64,000 nt of DNA from Massospora cicadina (lineage: Eukaryota > Entomophthoromycota > Entomophthoromycetes > Entomophthorales > Entomophthoraceae). Positions 10,780-22,667 of the stretch are shown one piece after another. Both the position numbers and the translations under genes were made by a program. The first letter of the stretch is position 1; every line of letters starts with the position of its first letter. The DNA is taken from assembly GCA_022478985.1 (NCBI GenBank), contig JAKSZP010017322.1:62001-126000 (forward strand), written 5' to 3'. Below the pieces are notes generated by a model. That model did no database searches, had not been told where the DNA came from, and worked only from the letters and a program-made list of their open reading frames with translations.

Positions 10780-11720
10780 CATCTGGAAACTATCCGGGAT
10801 CATCATGATGGGATCCCCGTTGGCCACCTTGGAAAAGCAAAGATACTTGAGCTTATACGCCGCACTTATAATTGGAAGGAATTAGCGTGCAGGTTGCCAG
10901 GTATTGTAAAGAGTGCCTGGTCTGCAACCAAATGAAGCCAAATCGCCAGCCCCTCGCAGGGTTGTTGGTGCCAGTTCAAAAGGCTGAAGGGCCTTGGACT
11001 TCCTTATTAGTTGATTTTATAGTGGAGTTACCTGCTTCTGAAGGCTACGACGCCATCATGGTAGTGATGGATAGTTTTACAAAGTTCGCCCATTTTATTC
11101 CTTGTAGAACCACATTGACCGTGGCAGAGATGGCCAGGATCTTCGTGTAACACTTTTTGCTCTTAATGGGGTCCCCCAAGAGATAATTAGTGATTGGGGG
11201 GCCCAGTTTACCTCTGTATTTTAGGAAAGAGTTGTGTAAGACTCTTCAGATTCGCCCCTGCCGTTCAACTGCCTACACCCCCAATCAGATGGGCAGACTG
11301 AACGAGTGAACCAGTGCCTAGAACAGTTCCTGCAGTATTTAATGGCGCATATCATTCAGATTGGGTTTCCCATTTCCCCCATGGCCCAATTCAGCTATAC
11401 TAACGCCCAGCATGCATCAATCGGGTGTTCCCCCTTCTTTGCCAACTATGGCTTCAATTCCGCCTTCAACATGGAGCCCAGTTGTGGATGCAAGGTGGAA
11501 GCTTTGGTGGACTTTGCAAATACAATAAAGAAAGTACACCAGGGGGTGAACACCAGATTGGATGCGGCCATGCAAGCTTACAAGGAAAATGCTGATGGTA
11601 AGAGATGAGTTGGTCTAGCGTACAAGGAGGAGATCTTGTGATGATGGATGCTAAAAACATCTCAATCAAGCAACGATGCAATAAACTGGGACCAAAGAGG
11701 ATTGGGCCTTACTGCACTGT
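10780..11720 (+). pseudogene. Integrase of element 2
   Basis: The zinc-binding HHCC domain is read as HHDGIPVGHLGKAK then CKECLVCNQMK. The catalytic core follows: WTSLLVDFIVELPASEGYD (first Asp), ISDWGAQFTS (second Asp) and DGQTERVNQCLEQF (Glu). The typical Ty3 sentence DSFTKFAHFIPCRTT lies between. TAA after ARIFV, TAG after FTSVF and a TGA after DGKR break it. The enzyme would insert the cDNA into host DNA. Confidence 0.9.
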
Positions 11721-11799
11721 CAGAAAGGTGGCCATGCCTCATACCAGTTGGATCTCCCCCTCGTTCCAAATCTTTTCAGTCTTCCATGAAAGTAAGCCT

Positions 11800-12120
11800 A
11801 CGTTGTTTGAAAGCATCCACCAGAGCCTCCTGAGGATTATCTCGTGGGTGGGGCGCCAGAGTGGGAAGTGGAGGAGATAGTAGCCTCCTGTTGGTAAGAA
11901 GAAGACTTGAGTATCTCGTATAGTGGAAGAGATATGATGCAGCGGAGAACAGTTGGGTCCCAGCGCATGACTGTGCCCATTACCAAAATCTAATTGAAGT
12001 AATCCTCCATCGTTTCCCTGAGGCTGCAGGATCCAAGTCCAAGCAAGCCATCGCTGCCATGATGTTGCCCCTGCCCACAAGAACTTTTCTTGGCGAATGC
12101 CCCTGGAGGGGGTGGAGCCC
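11800..12120 (+). pseudogene. Chromodomain at the integrase C-terminus, element 2
   Basis: EWEVEEIVASC, then after a frameshift RRRLEYLV-stop-WKRYDAAENSWVPAHDC and HYQNLIEVILHRFPEAAG. This is the canonical chromodomain pattern (yeVEeIl..r...lqYLVkWkgY...enSWeP...l..a..li..F). Chromodomains of chromoviruses direct insertion to modified histones. A TAG stands where Lys is usual. The domain makes this a chromovirus. Confidence 0.85.
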
Positions 12121-12136
12121 AAAAAGGAGGAGAGGG
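12121..12136 (+). promoter_or_regulatory. Polypurine tract of element 2
   Basis: AAAAAGGAGGAGAGGG lies three bases before the 3' LTR, where plus-strand DNA synthesis is primed in LTR retrotransposons. Confidence 0.8.
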
Positions 12137-12139
12137 TAA

Positions 12140-13030
12140 TGACATGGTCACCTGACATCATTGAGGGAACCAACTGCTAAGATAAGGCTGGGCTTCAAGA
12201 GACAAAAAGTTCAAGCTATAGGATCTCTTTGACTTAAGGCATACCTTGAACCAACGTTGGGTGCAGGCAAGATATTCCCAGGTTGGTCCAGGTGAAGTGC
12301 GCGATGCCCAGCCCTGTGTAACAGCAGTAGCGTTAAAACGGACTAGTTATATTTTAGCAATGACAGTTTGGTTAAGTTGCTTGAAGAATGTGGATTTGTG
12401 CCCATTTTATTTTCAACATTTCCAAATTGGGATGGCTCAGCTTGCAATCAATCACTTGAGTTTTTCAATCTCGAGCTACAGTACCCTTGGCTGATGGTAG
12501 GGTGTGCCAATTGGTCCGTTTAGGCTTGGAACCATTTCTCAATTGATAACTCGCCTCCCCTTGCTTAAGGTATGGTTCTCAAGACCAACTTTCCTCACTG
12601 GTCATCTTCCTTTAATAAAATTTCCCCATTCATTTACGCTTTTAAATTTATGGTTACTTGGGCAAACCTGTGCGTGGACTTCCTTGGGCAGTCTTTAACA
12701 ACGTTAGCCTTTCTATTTTCACAAAATTATCTACAAGATCAAGCGCACCATTGGGCCCCGTGGTCCCCTCCAGACTGAGACACCCAAACCCTCCAACACA
12801 GATCTTCGCTTGGTTATGGGCTCCCCCATGGGGTCCACCCAAGTGTTACTATTTACTTGTTACAACTACTCCATACTGCTTAATCCACCCTTGCACTAGG
12901 TTACTTTGGCTCTGGCATCTTTTACGGTGCCCTGTTTACCATTATCCTAATGACTAGTTCCCTGGCGGTGTGGCTGTGCATCTCTCATCACCTTGCTGGG
13001 AATGGGAGCGTTTCAGACACTCTCCTTACA
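12140..13030 (+). repeat. 3' LTR of element 2 (891 bp)
   Basis: Starts TGACATGGTCACC and ends ACTCTCCTTACA. It is the same length as the 5' LTR and alignable throughout with scattered substitutions. Confidence 0.94.
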
Positions 13031-13035
13031 CACTG
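13031..13035. repeat. Target-site duplication, right (CACTG)
   Basis: Exact copy of the five bases at 7,011-7,015. Confidence 0.93.
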
Positions 13036-14002
13036 AAAAGTTAATGATTTCCAAGGATTTGGAAGTTTTCAATCTTTAATTGTAGTCTTTCTAATGTTTG
13101 CCTTTTTTAAGCTCTAATCAAGTAAGATTAAACCAGAGAGCCATGAAGGAAAGTTGACAAATCATTTGAGGAATATGTCGGTCTGTTCTTGCCTTTGTTG
13201 AAAATTAATCCAGGACTGTCATATTTACAGCGCACAGGTTATATACACACAGCAACAAGATAATGTTGAGATTTTAACCTTGACCAAAAATTAACAAAAA
13301 AAACCTTATATACCAAAATCGGGTTTTAATAATAAAACAAGAGAACACCCTGTAGTATCAAATACTGTCAGAGGCTCATGGGCTTGCTAAAGTTCTTTTA
13401 GTTAAGCTTGCAGATCTTTCACTAGGAAAGATCCTCTGCAAAAAGGCAATCTAGCCCAGATATGCTCCTTCTACCAGAGTTCTCATTGATGCTTTCCATA
13501 TTTACTAAGCCGCATTTAAGAATGGTAGACTAAAATTGTGATATCCAAATTGGGCCTGGGAAGCAAAAAAGCTAGGGCTTGTAGCATTTCCATAAAGAGA
13601 TGTAATATGTCAGATGTAATCAAATTTATGGCGGATGGCCCTAATATATATAATAATCCTATTACTGATGTTTTATGCTGGCATGGGGCAATGTAGAATA
13701 GTACGCTGACATAAAACAGGAGGCAATAAAGTAATCAAGGCCATAGTGTTTGTGGTCTATAATCTAAGGAACAAAAAATGTGCTGGTGAGGATTAGAGTT
13801 TAAAAAATTGTAAATCAATTTGGTAAGCAACTACATATAAAAGCAGGCCTGCTGGCCAAAATATTTACTATGACCCCACTGAATGCACTATCTAAACTAA
13901 AGTTTAAAGTATGAAATTAAGTATATAAAAATAACTTCTCCAGATTGTTGGTCCAAGTAACCACAACCGACTTCACATGTGTTTATAAATAAAGAGTTAT
14001 AT
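13036..14002. other. Intergenic AT-rich sequence, nothing recognised
   Basis: No coding or structural signal that I can support. It is probably old transposon debris continuing from the target of element 2. Confidence 0.5.
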
Positions 14003-14350
14003 ACAATGTAAATATTGAAAGATGCTATCACTATCTGAGCTAAATTTATCAAAGGAGGAAAGTACAAGAGGCTCAAGTTGCTACACAACTTAAACAATTA
14101 CTCATTTTAGAGATTTATACTCTTAGATCCCTAGGACATATCAACTCTTGATCATTAAAAAAAATAAAATAGTCAGGCACAATGTAAATATTGTGAGTTG
14201 TTTCCACTATCTGAGCTAAGTCCTATCAAAGGAAAAAATAGAAAAGGGATATGTTGCTAACAAACTTAAATAATTACTTTGATTTGAGACTGTTAATTCT
14301 CTTAAAGCTCTTGGGAATATAAATTCTTGATCATTAGCAAAAAGGAAGGG
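14003..14350. repeat. Imperfect tandem duplication, period 176 bp
   Basis: Two units begin ACAATGTAAATATTG at 14,003 and 14,179. Both continue with CACTATCTGAGCTAA, a TATCAAAGGA block and a TCTTGATCATTA block near their ends. Substitutions and small indels separate them. No coding function is evident. Confidence 0.7.
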
Positions 14351-14849
14351 AGTCATTGAGTTGTCATGGACTACTAAAATCATAATCTTGTGACTATGAA
14401 GGTAGTTATTTTCTTTTTCATTGATAATTCTTTAAGCCTTCTTGCCAAAGCTCAATAGATCTCAGCAATTTATCTCAACAGTGGTTATTACTAGATCAAT
14501 CTAGCTCCATATCTGATCTTAGTGCACCTTAATCGCCAATAAAGGACTGTTTGAACTTAATCAAATGATACAGGAGCTCTGAAATCTCATGACACTTTTC
14601 AGAGAACCTTGGACGTCTTATAGGCAACTTAATGTTATTTTTTGTTTTGGTCTACCTCACCAACATTATAGTTTTCTAAACCTTTAATGCTCATTTTTAA
14701 ATATCTATGAAAAGTTTTTATTTGGTCAAAACAGTCTTCCTTAAAACTTAACCTACACGTGCTCATTCTACTAACCCAAGGTGGATTATCTTGGCCATAA
14801 GGTCACAAAATTAAAAGATATACCCTTTCTTAACAAAGTCATTGTTATT

Positions 14850-16015
14850 GTGGAAATGTTCCAATCTTCGCTTAAAGGACATTCAAATGTCTCTCATGAT
14901 GGTGGCTAACATAGAAAAACTCATTTTTTCCTTTTAATGACCTCACTATCCCCTTAGTATATACTTCTTAAAGGGCTCCCATTCTAGTGGAGACCTGAGC
15001 ATTAGAAAGCCTTTAATTTCCATGATACTTCTTTAGTTACTCAATCCTTCCTCATCCAACTACAGCCATTCATCTTTTTCTGTTAGTTACCAAAGTTAAG
15101 GATGTGGCAGCGGGTGTATTACTAGCTCAACTTAATGATTAACATGAGGAAACTTCAGATTGTTTAGATTCATTAAGACCCTTACCAATGCCAAACGGAA
15201 CTATATTTCCATTAAACAAGAATGATTTGCTGTGCTTCTTAATATAAGTCATTTCAATCCTAATTTATATGAAACCCATTTCAATATTTTAATGGATCAA
15301 ATTTCCTTCACATAATTGCTACAGATGAAAGATCCTGATGTCAGGCTGGCGATAAGGACTGTATGACTAAAACTTTATGACTTTATAATAGTCCATCGTT
15401 CTGGCAACACTTGCCAAAACGCAGATGAGATATTGTTTTATTCCAGTGTTAACTGTGATGAATCCTGAGAAAGGCCGCTTGTAAATTTGATTATTAAGCA
15501 CAAAAGAGAAATTTTTGGAGACACTGGAGACCAGGAATATATTGCAAATCATGACATAAAATACTCATATCATATAAGGATGCTTTATAAGGGAATCAAT
15601 GTGTTTTTGTTACCTATGTATGGCCTCCTCTAAAAATTTATAACTCTCAAAAGGGCATTTCATTGTTAGCCATAATGTCATTAAGAAACTTACTGGTAAC
15701 TAAGAAAAGATGATATTATAGTGTATATTTGAGACTACTCTTGAGGCGTTGGAAGCATGTCTGACCTGTAGGACTAAAGACCGTCCAAGTTGTTACTAAA
15801 AACTATAGGTGTTGGTTAATTTAAAGCTTTTTAGTGTGGCCATTTTCAATGTATTGGGCCTTTCCAAATGGCCTTGATAGCTATTGATATTTTCTCATTG
15901 CCATTGATTAATTAACTAGTTGGATTAAGGCTATCTCTGTCTCAGTAGCCACTTCTATTACTACATACTTAATCCTGTCCTCTGAGTTTTACACAATATG
16001 GATGCCCCATACCCT
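14850..16015 (+). pseudogene. Decayed Ty3/gypsy pol (RNase H and integrase relics)
   Basis: RNase H is recognisable near 15,080 (VAAGVLLAQLND) with the later strands scattered to about 15,470. Integrase-type sequence follows: GPFQMALIAID near 15,860 and WIKAISVSVATSITTYLILSSEF near 15,910-15,985. The last matches the DHLTKW..AI....A..... segment of the + strand element at 41,926-56,526. Stops occur every 10-30 codons. This is the oldest Ty3 copy in the window, and its LTRs are not recognised. Confidence 0.65.
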
Positions 16016-16143
16016 GCTTTTTTAAAATGTGTCTGTTAAAACTAGTGTATATTGACTGTTATAAACGTCACAGGATCTCTACCACCTTCTTAGTACCTCT
16101 ATATGATGACAGAATACCCATACAAAATTATAATAAATGATAA

Positions 16144-18045
16144 ACAATAATACCAATTTATTTGAGGTAAGCTGACCAGTGGATGAATATTACCAAAAGT
16201 AATAAAAAATTGGGCCGAAATGCTCAAATGAGCAAAGCAGCACTGAAACCTAACAATAAAAAACTAACAGTCTAGCAATGGCGAACCTCAACCCAACCAT
16301 GGAAGAGGGGATAGGAAGATCAGGGTGCATTTCACTAGCTTCATCAGAATAAAGCAAGATGCAGGCCTAGGCCAAAGCGAGTGGGTGAATCATCATCAGT
16401 GTGGTGTTCAATATCACCCAAGGGAGGGCCATAACTGGCACCATGTGCTGCAAGGGCGTTAAAGTAGCTTGCAAGGTCTTGCGCTGCCTGGAGACATGCT
16501 TCAGGGGAGCTTGATGAATGTGGCAATGTTAATGTAGGTAATATTGACTTTTAATTTCTTTGATACAGATAAAAATTTCTAAGCTTGGGTCATTTATTCT
16601 TATAAAATTTGAGGAGGTCTAGCTTACCTGCAGTGATAAGAGTATTTGTGACAATCGAGGGACCACTCTCAGCCAGAATTTTCAAAGACTTAGCTACAGC
16701 TTTGACAAAGAAAATGACAGTCTGTCAAAGCATCCATCTTAACAGTGAGCTGATGGTCAGAGAATAACAGTGATGCATTCATTTGTGGGATAAGGTAATG
16801 AAAGGGTTTACTATCATAGTTGTTTACAAAAGCCGGTCAAGGGTGAATGCAGATGGCTCAATGGGACCCTATAATTTTGAAACTTTGGCCAGAAAAGACC
16901 CAGGGATTCTAGTGAGCTGAATTGGGTCATCATCGTATGATTGGGGTTTGGCTGATGAATGAGAGGAAGCTTGGAAATGAACTGAAGTCCAATCTTCTTA
17001 CTGATTAGTTGAGATAGGTGTGGGTTTATTTGAGGATAGGAATGATTGACTGCTGTGGGAACTTCTTCAGCAACAGGTTTGTTGGAGGTGTAGGTAAGAT
17101 TGTACCCCATACTGGAAAAGTCGTGAGGATGGGTAATTGGGCACAGATGAAGTTGGGTTTAGAGCCCAACGAGGCTGTAATGGAGGGGCACTTACTTTTT
17201 GAGTAGTCTAACTTAAAACAGGATGGACAGATTGTCTGTACACCCTTGACACGGGCCCAGAATGGATGGTCAGATAATAAGGGAGAACAGAACATGGGGA
17301 ATCAACTGTATTCTTGTTGAGAACTAGGTCGTATCAAAGCATAGACCTGAGGCCCTGTATACTTGTGGCTCCATTCAGGGCCACAAACTGAATAATGAGG
17401 TCAGAGCCATAGGAAGTAAAACCAATCATCAGCCCATGATTGAGTTCTATGTGGATAAGGTGAGTGGCAAACCAACAAATAGACCACCATAGTGGTACCG
17501 TTGGGTGCTAGGTGTGAGTGGTGGGGAGAGGGGTGCCCTGGAATACCAGGGGCACAGTCGCCGCAGTTTTGGCATCAGCTTCACTTGTAAATCCTAGGTC
17601 AAAGTACCCTTTATATGGAAAGAATTTAATAAAGCTGGAGGCTTTATCACCACTTGGAATAATTTGATTTTAGCTTTATCAGAGTATGAAAACAACTTCC
17701 CATATTTAACCTGAAGGCCAAAGCTCATGTTGATCCAGGGAGCACCAGGTGACTTTAAAACCACCTGGGAATGTGCGAGTTGAAGGTCAAGATCCTTGGG
17801 AGGAATGTATTGTCCTAAGGATTTGGGGGGACTAGAAAACCTAGTCTGGACGCGTTTTCCCGCCAGACAGGAAACGCTAGAGATTTTCACCACTGCCCCA
17901 CCTTGGAGCATCAGGCGGGAAATCCAAGTACATTGAAGTTGATGGGTTCAGAAGTTCTGAGTTGTTAAGTTTTACTTACCTGATTGTAAATTTTTTCAGA
18001 AAGTGATGCTGAGCGGAAAAGAGATCTATATATGATAAAATTGAT
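16144..18045 (-). mobile_element. ORF1-only LINE derivative (HAL1-like), copy 1
   Basis: On the minus strand this 1.9-kb unit starts near 18,045 and ends at 16,144 with the tail CACTGGTCAGCTTACCTCAA. That tail is the type shared with the LINE at 18,751 and with the second copy at 30,022-31,933. Its only coding content resembles LINE ORF1, with no endonuclease or RT. 'HAL1' in mammals is an L1 that kept only ORF1; I use the name by analogy. The 5' boundary is estimated from copy 2. Confidence 0.6.
16814..17911 (-). pseudogene. ORF1-like gene of ORF1-only element, copy 1
   Basis: Blocks in order on the minus strand: a basic N-terminal part (17,911-17,594), then FDLGFTSEADAKTAATVPLVF near 17,600-17,535, which matches the RRM-like block of LINE ORF1. 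Then comes a knuckle-like CPSCFKLDYSKSKC near 17,245-17,200, where His of CCHC has become Tyr, followed by a Ser/Pro-rich tail. Several stops and frameshifts separate these blocks. A short terminal frame (16,526-16,344) may be the end of the same gene. Confidence 0.55.
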
Positions 18046-18235
18046 ACTAATAAAAGTACTAAAGCTAGGTTAGCCTTGGGGCAAATATACCATATCTATT
18101 TTTAACCAAAACTGGTTTTAAAAAAAGTGTCAAAAACCCTGCTTTAATGTGGAAAAAATTGATTAATAGCAGCATTAATAGTCATAGTTAGTATATATAC
18201 TATGATACACAGCACTACAAAATCTGTAGAGGTAA

Positions 18236-18480
18236 GGCTTCAGGACCCAGCTTTAAGCCGGATAGGACCTTGAACCTCTTTAGAACTAAGAAGGGAGTCA
18301 ACACTAAGGCTCTCCCTCTTACCCAACATATTATCTCAAGGAACACCCTAGATGAGAGATGATTAGCAGCTGTCTCACCTCATTTCCCGCCCCAAAACCC
18401 AGTGCAACTTCAAACCTAAACCAACCATTTTTTCTAAACACAAAACGATTCTTGCATTTACCTGCTATTTATGTATAATT
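18236..18480 (+). repeat. Dispersed repeat 'D', copy 1
   Basis: Contains CTAAGGCTCTCCCTCTTACCC and ACACCCTAGATGAGAGATG, both found with variation at 40,121-40,700, 40,700-41,270 and, inverted, 58,650-59,200. It has no open frame. It is probably a fragment of an LTR or a non-autonomous element. Confidence 0.55.
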
Positions 18481-18740
18481 TAGAGGAATACCTTAAAAAA
18501 TGTTTTTTGCAAGGGCTAAACCGCTCCCTAAACAGAGGCTCCAAGAGGTGTCATAAATATGGAAATTAGTTACATGGGGTATCCACAGATGAAAAGTTTA
18601 AACTAAAAAACCTATATATATGTCTTATCTGGAATGGAAAATAAAAGTGACAGGATTCAAATAAATCTAGTTTGAGTAACGCCAAAACAAAATCTGATGT
18701 TCAGAACAGGGACCAAACCCTTTAAAGATTATAAATGTCA

Positions 18741-18750
18741 ATTGAATTTA
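18741..18750. repeat. Candidate target duplication of the LINE, left
   Basis: ATTGAATTTA next to the LINE 3' tail is repeated at 24,014-24,023, next to the presumed 5' end. It is only 10 bp and AT-rich, so chance is possible. Confidence 0.5.
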
Positions 18751-18956
18751 AACTTGTATTTATTCAGGGAAGGTCAACCAGGGGACAAGCACTTCTGATA
18801 TAGTGGGGAAAACTAATGAAATTTGAAAATTAAAGACACCCCAGAGGGTTTAAGGCCCCTCTTGTTGTCTCCAGGATCACCAAGTTTAGGACGGTAGGGA
18901 AGGGGTTATTCTGGCTTATTCTTGGATGCAGTATGTGTTAAGGAAAGGATCGACCT

Positions 18957-21900
18957 TTAGGAATTATATGGGGAACCATGTGTTGATTGTCCTTCTGTTA
19001 CGGGGGTCATATGTCCAAACAGCCATTCTTGAAAATGTTCCAACATATGGCAGTGGAAACGATTGATGGCTTCTTTGATTGTAGGCGCTGCTCCTGTAAA
19101 TGACTCGAATACTATTGTATTGAATGTCCATAGTGCTATTGCTACTATTAATGCCCTGAGAGATGGGTGGATAGGAGAGTCCATGTTTATAGCAAACATG
19201 TTCCTTAATAGGCTGAATGGTTGTCCACTTTCTTGGCGGAATTCGCGCATGGCCTCTTTCCATACAGCCACTGATGTTGGGCATTGTGATAAGTGGTGGG
19301 ATAGGCTTCCATACTGACCACATATTCTACATGAGGTATGAGTGGCATTTGACCGTTCTGCTGTGCGGTATATTCTCCTCATGTACCTCCATACATGTGC
19401 TCTTATCCTGGGTTGGAGTAGAGGGTAATGTGTGTATCTCCATACTCTTCTTTGAGTCTCCATGTTGTAGGGTATATCCATATGGTCCAGGTACTCAACT
19501 CTGGCTGTGGTACTCGGATTTTTGCATATTATATTGTCTGTGACTATTTGTCACTGATTTCCTGTCTGTGAGTTAGCCTTGGGCATCCTCGGTGACTGGT
19601 TTGGCCGCTTACGTGGACCTGCCACGTCGCTCTTCTCATGGCTAGGAGTATTTGTTTAAAATGTGCAGGAGTGCCATGTGGTCCTGCAGCTGTAGGATGG
19701 GATGCCAGATACTTGATTAATGTTTTTGGGTGATCTTGGTTTCTTAATTGGAGTGCTCATGCAAAGTTATATCTTACTATTCTGTCCCAATTTGTATCTG
19801 GAAGAACTGGACTAGTCACCTGAGCTATCCAGGATCCTAGTATATGGGTCGCTTGCTCTACGTAATTAGTGAGCCCCATACCTCCATTCCTTCTAGAGCC
19901 AAATAGGGTTTCGAGGCGTACAGGGGGGTTGTGGTTGGACCAGAGCCAAACTTATAATAGGGCGTGAATTGTATTGAAATAGGACGGCGAGAAAGCAATT
20001 GCATGGGCCTTGAACCATATGATTATAGAATCATAGAGTTGGCTACCGTGACCCTTCCTGTTAAACCTGTTTGATGTCCATGTAAGGATGCAATGCGTTT
20101 TGTTATTTTGTCTAGTAGTTGGTTTTCCATCATGGAGTTGGCGTAACCTCCTGCTTCTAACCATACCCCCAAGTGACGGACAGGTCCAGCTGTTGGCTTG
20201 GTGGTGAAGGGAAGTTTCAGTGGAGTCATTGCTGATTTTCACCTCCTATGTCTGGTGAGGAGTCTTGATGTTGTATTAGTTTGTTGGCCCTGGGTAGATG
20301 GCATCCAATGAGTCTGATATTTTCCCAGGAGTATGATTTCCGTTTTCTCAGTGTTAAGTGGTGCGTTTCTTATGTCTGAGTAATTTTGTATTATCTTCTC
20401 AATTCTGCAAGCATCCTGATTGTTAGATATTCCCACCACACAATCATCAGCGAAGGCCATTATTTTGAATGGTGGTTGGCCCTTGAAATTGATTCTCTTG
20501 AGAAGTGAGTTTGTATTCCGGATTAGAGGGTCCAAGATAAGATGGTAAAGTAGAGGGCTTAAGGGGTCTCCTTGTTTACTTTCTCTCTGTGGGATGACTA
20601 AGTTGGTTAAAAACCCTGCTCCCCGCACAGCCATGGTAGCTGACTCTGTGAACATCATCACGCAGTTTATGAATCTATTATAAAGTTTGAATTTTTTAAG
20701 GCAGGCCCTAAGATAGGTCCAGTTCACCCTGTCGTATGCCTTCTGTTGGTCTAAGAAGACAAGCGCTCCAGAGGTTTTGGACTGGCAGACATTAGCAACT
20801 GTGTGGATGTTGTCCCATATGGATCTTCTTGGAACAAATCCATATTGAGATGGGGATATCGCGTCAGTTGCAATTTCTCCTAGTCGTTTGGCCATGATTT
20901 TTGTGAAAATTTGGTATCTGTGTTGGTTAGGGAGATTGGGCGCCAGTTGTAAAGGTTTAGTCTGTCTCCTTTTTTAATAAAGAGACATTGTAGGCTTCTT
21001 TGCCTCCAGGTAGGAGGCATGTTTCCATGATACACTTATTCATTGAAGCTAGAAGAATGTTAGATATGATAGTAAAATATTTCCTGTAAAATTAATAGGA
21101 ATCTCATCAGGTCCAGGGCATTTCCCTCTTGGTGCACCGCGTACTACTTCCCATAGTTCCTCATGCGATATTAAGTTGATTATATTGTTTTTGGGCTGCG
21201 GTATTGATATGTGTAATCATAAGGAATTTTTCGATTTTTTCTGGATCAACCAGTTTGGATTCATACAAGTTTTTATAAAACCTGTGCACTTTGGTTGTGA
21301 CTTCTTCAGGTGTTTCCACTATGGAATTGTCCAGTCATTGGACCTGTGTGCAAGCTATCATATTTTTCTGAACGTGGAATTGGCGGAAAAAATAGCTTAT
21401 AGCAAGTTTCTCCATCTTTTATGTTTTTTGCTTTATAATGAACTCTAACTAGGTGTTGGTGTTTGCAGATCAGGGTGTTTAGCTGAGCAGAAACCTCCGC
21501 CCATCTTCGACCCCATCCAGGGCTGTACCCTGTGCATGGGAAGTTGTTTTCTAGGAGGTTAATTTCTGCCAAGGTGTGCTTGATAATGGCTAGAGCAGCC
21601 CTGTGTCTTCTAGACGTTGTATGTTTGATTTTTTGGGTTGTTGATTTTTTGAAATTTTCCCAGGTGGTTAGTGGGTCCAAGCAGAAAGGTGTTTGAAACT
21701 CCTGGGTTGATGACATTTCTCCATCCAAAGTTAAAATTTGAGTTGATTAAACTTTCTGGGTGTTTTCAGCACCATCTGGGTGCTTGGGTACTCGGTTCCA
21801 CCGGTTTGTAGGACACTGAAACTAGCAGATGGTCAGAAAATCTGATTTTTGTAGCTTTAAATTTTTGAATTTGGTGGCAGAAAATTATTGGTGCAAGTAT

Positions 21901-22480
21901 CAGGTCTATCCATGACATAGATACAAGTGCACCATTGTGTACTTGTGGGCGTGTCATGTTTTGTAGCAGGGGTAGCCTTTTTGGTAGCAGATCATATAGT
22001 CCCAGGGTGGCCTTTAGTACGTGGAGTTCCACTTGTTTTGTGGTACCTCCGTTGTGTATGGCCATCAGTCAGTATCTGGGTTAATCCAGCAGTTTATGTC
22101 TCCCATGATGAAAGTACTTGCTGGTAGATTTAGTTGTGTTAGAGCTGTTAGAAATTCTCTTTGGTCAGATGCACAGTTCAGTGCGTACACACTGGCTATT
22201 GTGTGCACTTCAGTGTGCTATGAGAAGGTTAAGGTGAGTATGCGACTGTCCAGGAGCAATTTTTATTGATAAATTTAAAGTTTTGGTTCGTGTGTACTAT
22301 CACCCCACAGTGTTGTGACCAAAACAATATTGTTGGGAGGAGCATTTTTCCCATGCTTCCTCCTCTCCCTATGGACAGTGGGTTTCCTGCACCGCCAGGA
22401 TATCCACAGGTGGGTTTTGTAAGAGACTCAACTTCTTGTCCTAGGACGTTAAGGCCTTGAGTCCCGCTATGTTCAGCATC
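18957..22480 (-). pseudogene. LINE ORF2: endonuclease-reverse transcriptase
   Basis: The endonuclease starts near 22,475 with LNIAGLKAL and PPVDILAVQETH (catalytic Glu), and ends with SWIDLILAP and RFSDHLLVSVS (the SDH motif) at about 21,830. RT (20,895-20,239) has QYGFVPRRSIWDNIH, GALVFLDQQKAYDRVNW, QGDPLSPLLYHLILDP and the catalytic MAFADDCVVG (FADD intact). The C-terminal part holds CRICGQYGSLSHHLSQCP, the zinc knuckle usual at the end of ORF2, then WKEAMREF. Frames break between 22,270 and 22,065, near 21,740, near 20,240 and near 19,950. The protein nicks target DNA and primes cDNA synthesis there. Confidence 0.88.
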
Positions 22481-22667
22481 CCTATCTCTACTGAGATGCC
22501 CAATGCGCCTCAGGAGCAGTTAGCAGGGGCCCCCGGCCCTACCTCCTCGCTCACATTACTCTCCAATGCACCTCTACTGTGGAGATCATAGCCATGAGTA
22601 GGAGTTGGGGTGTATTCTGCCCCTTTCATTGCCGCTGTTTTCGCTCCTCTCTTGGCTTTGTTTGGTT

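Larger units (their letters stand above)
7016..13030 (+). mobile_element. Complete Ty3/gypsy chromovirus (element 2), 6,015 bp
   Basis: Two 891-bp LTRs in direct orientation (TG..CA), a 5-bp perfect target duplication, a purine tract before the 3' LTR, and internal PR-RT-RH-IN-chromodomain order in + orientation define the element exactly. The coding part is broken many times: TGA in the protease, TAG before KGHEW in RT, TAA and TAG in integrase, and a frameshift plus TAG in the chromodomain. The LTRs have diverged visibly, so the insertion is not recent. The solo LTR at 24,504 belongs to the same family. Confidence 0.95.

Noticed and set aside
19063..19543. Plus-strand proteins within 19,063-19,543
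   Set aside because: Antisense of the C-terminal zinc-knuckle part of LINE ORF2.
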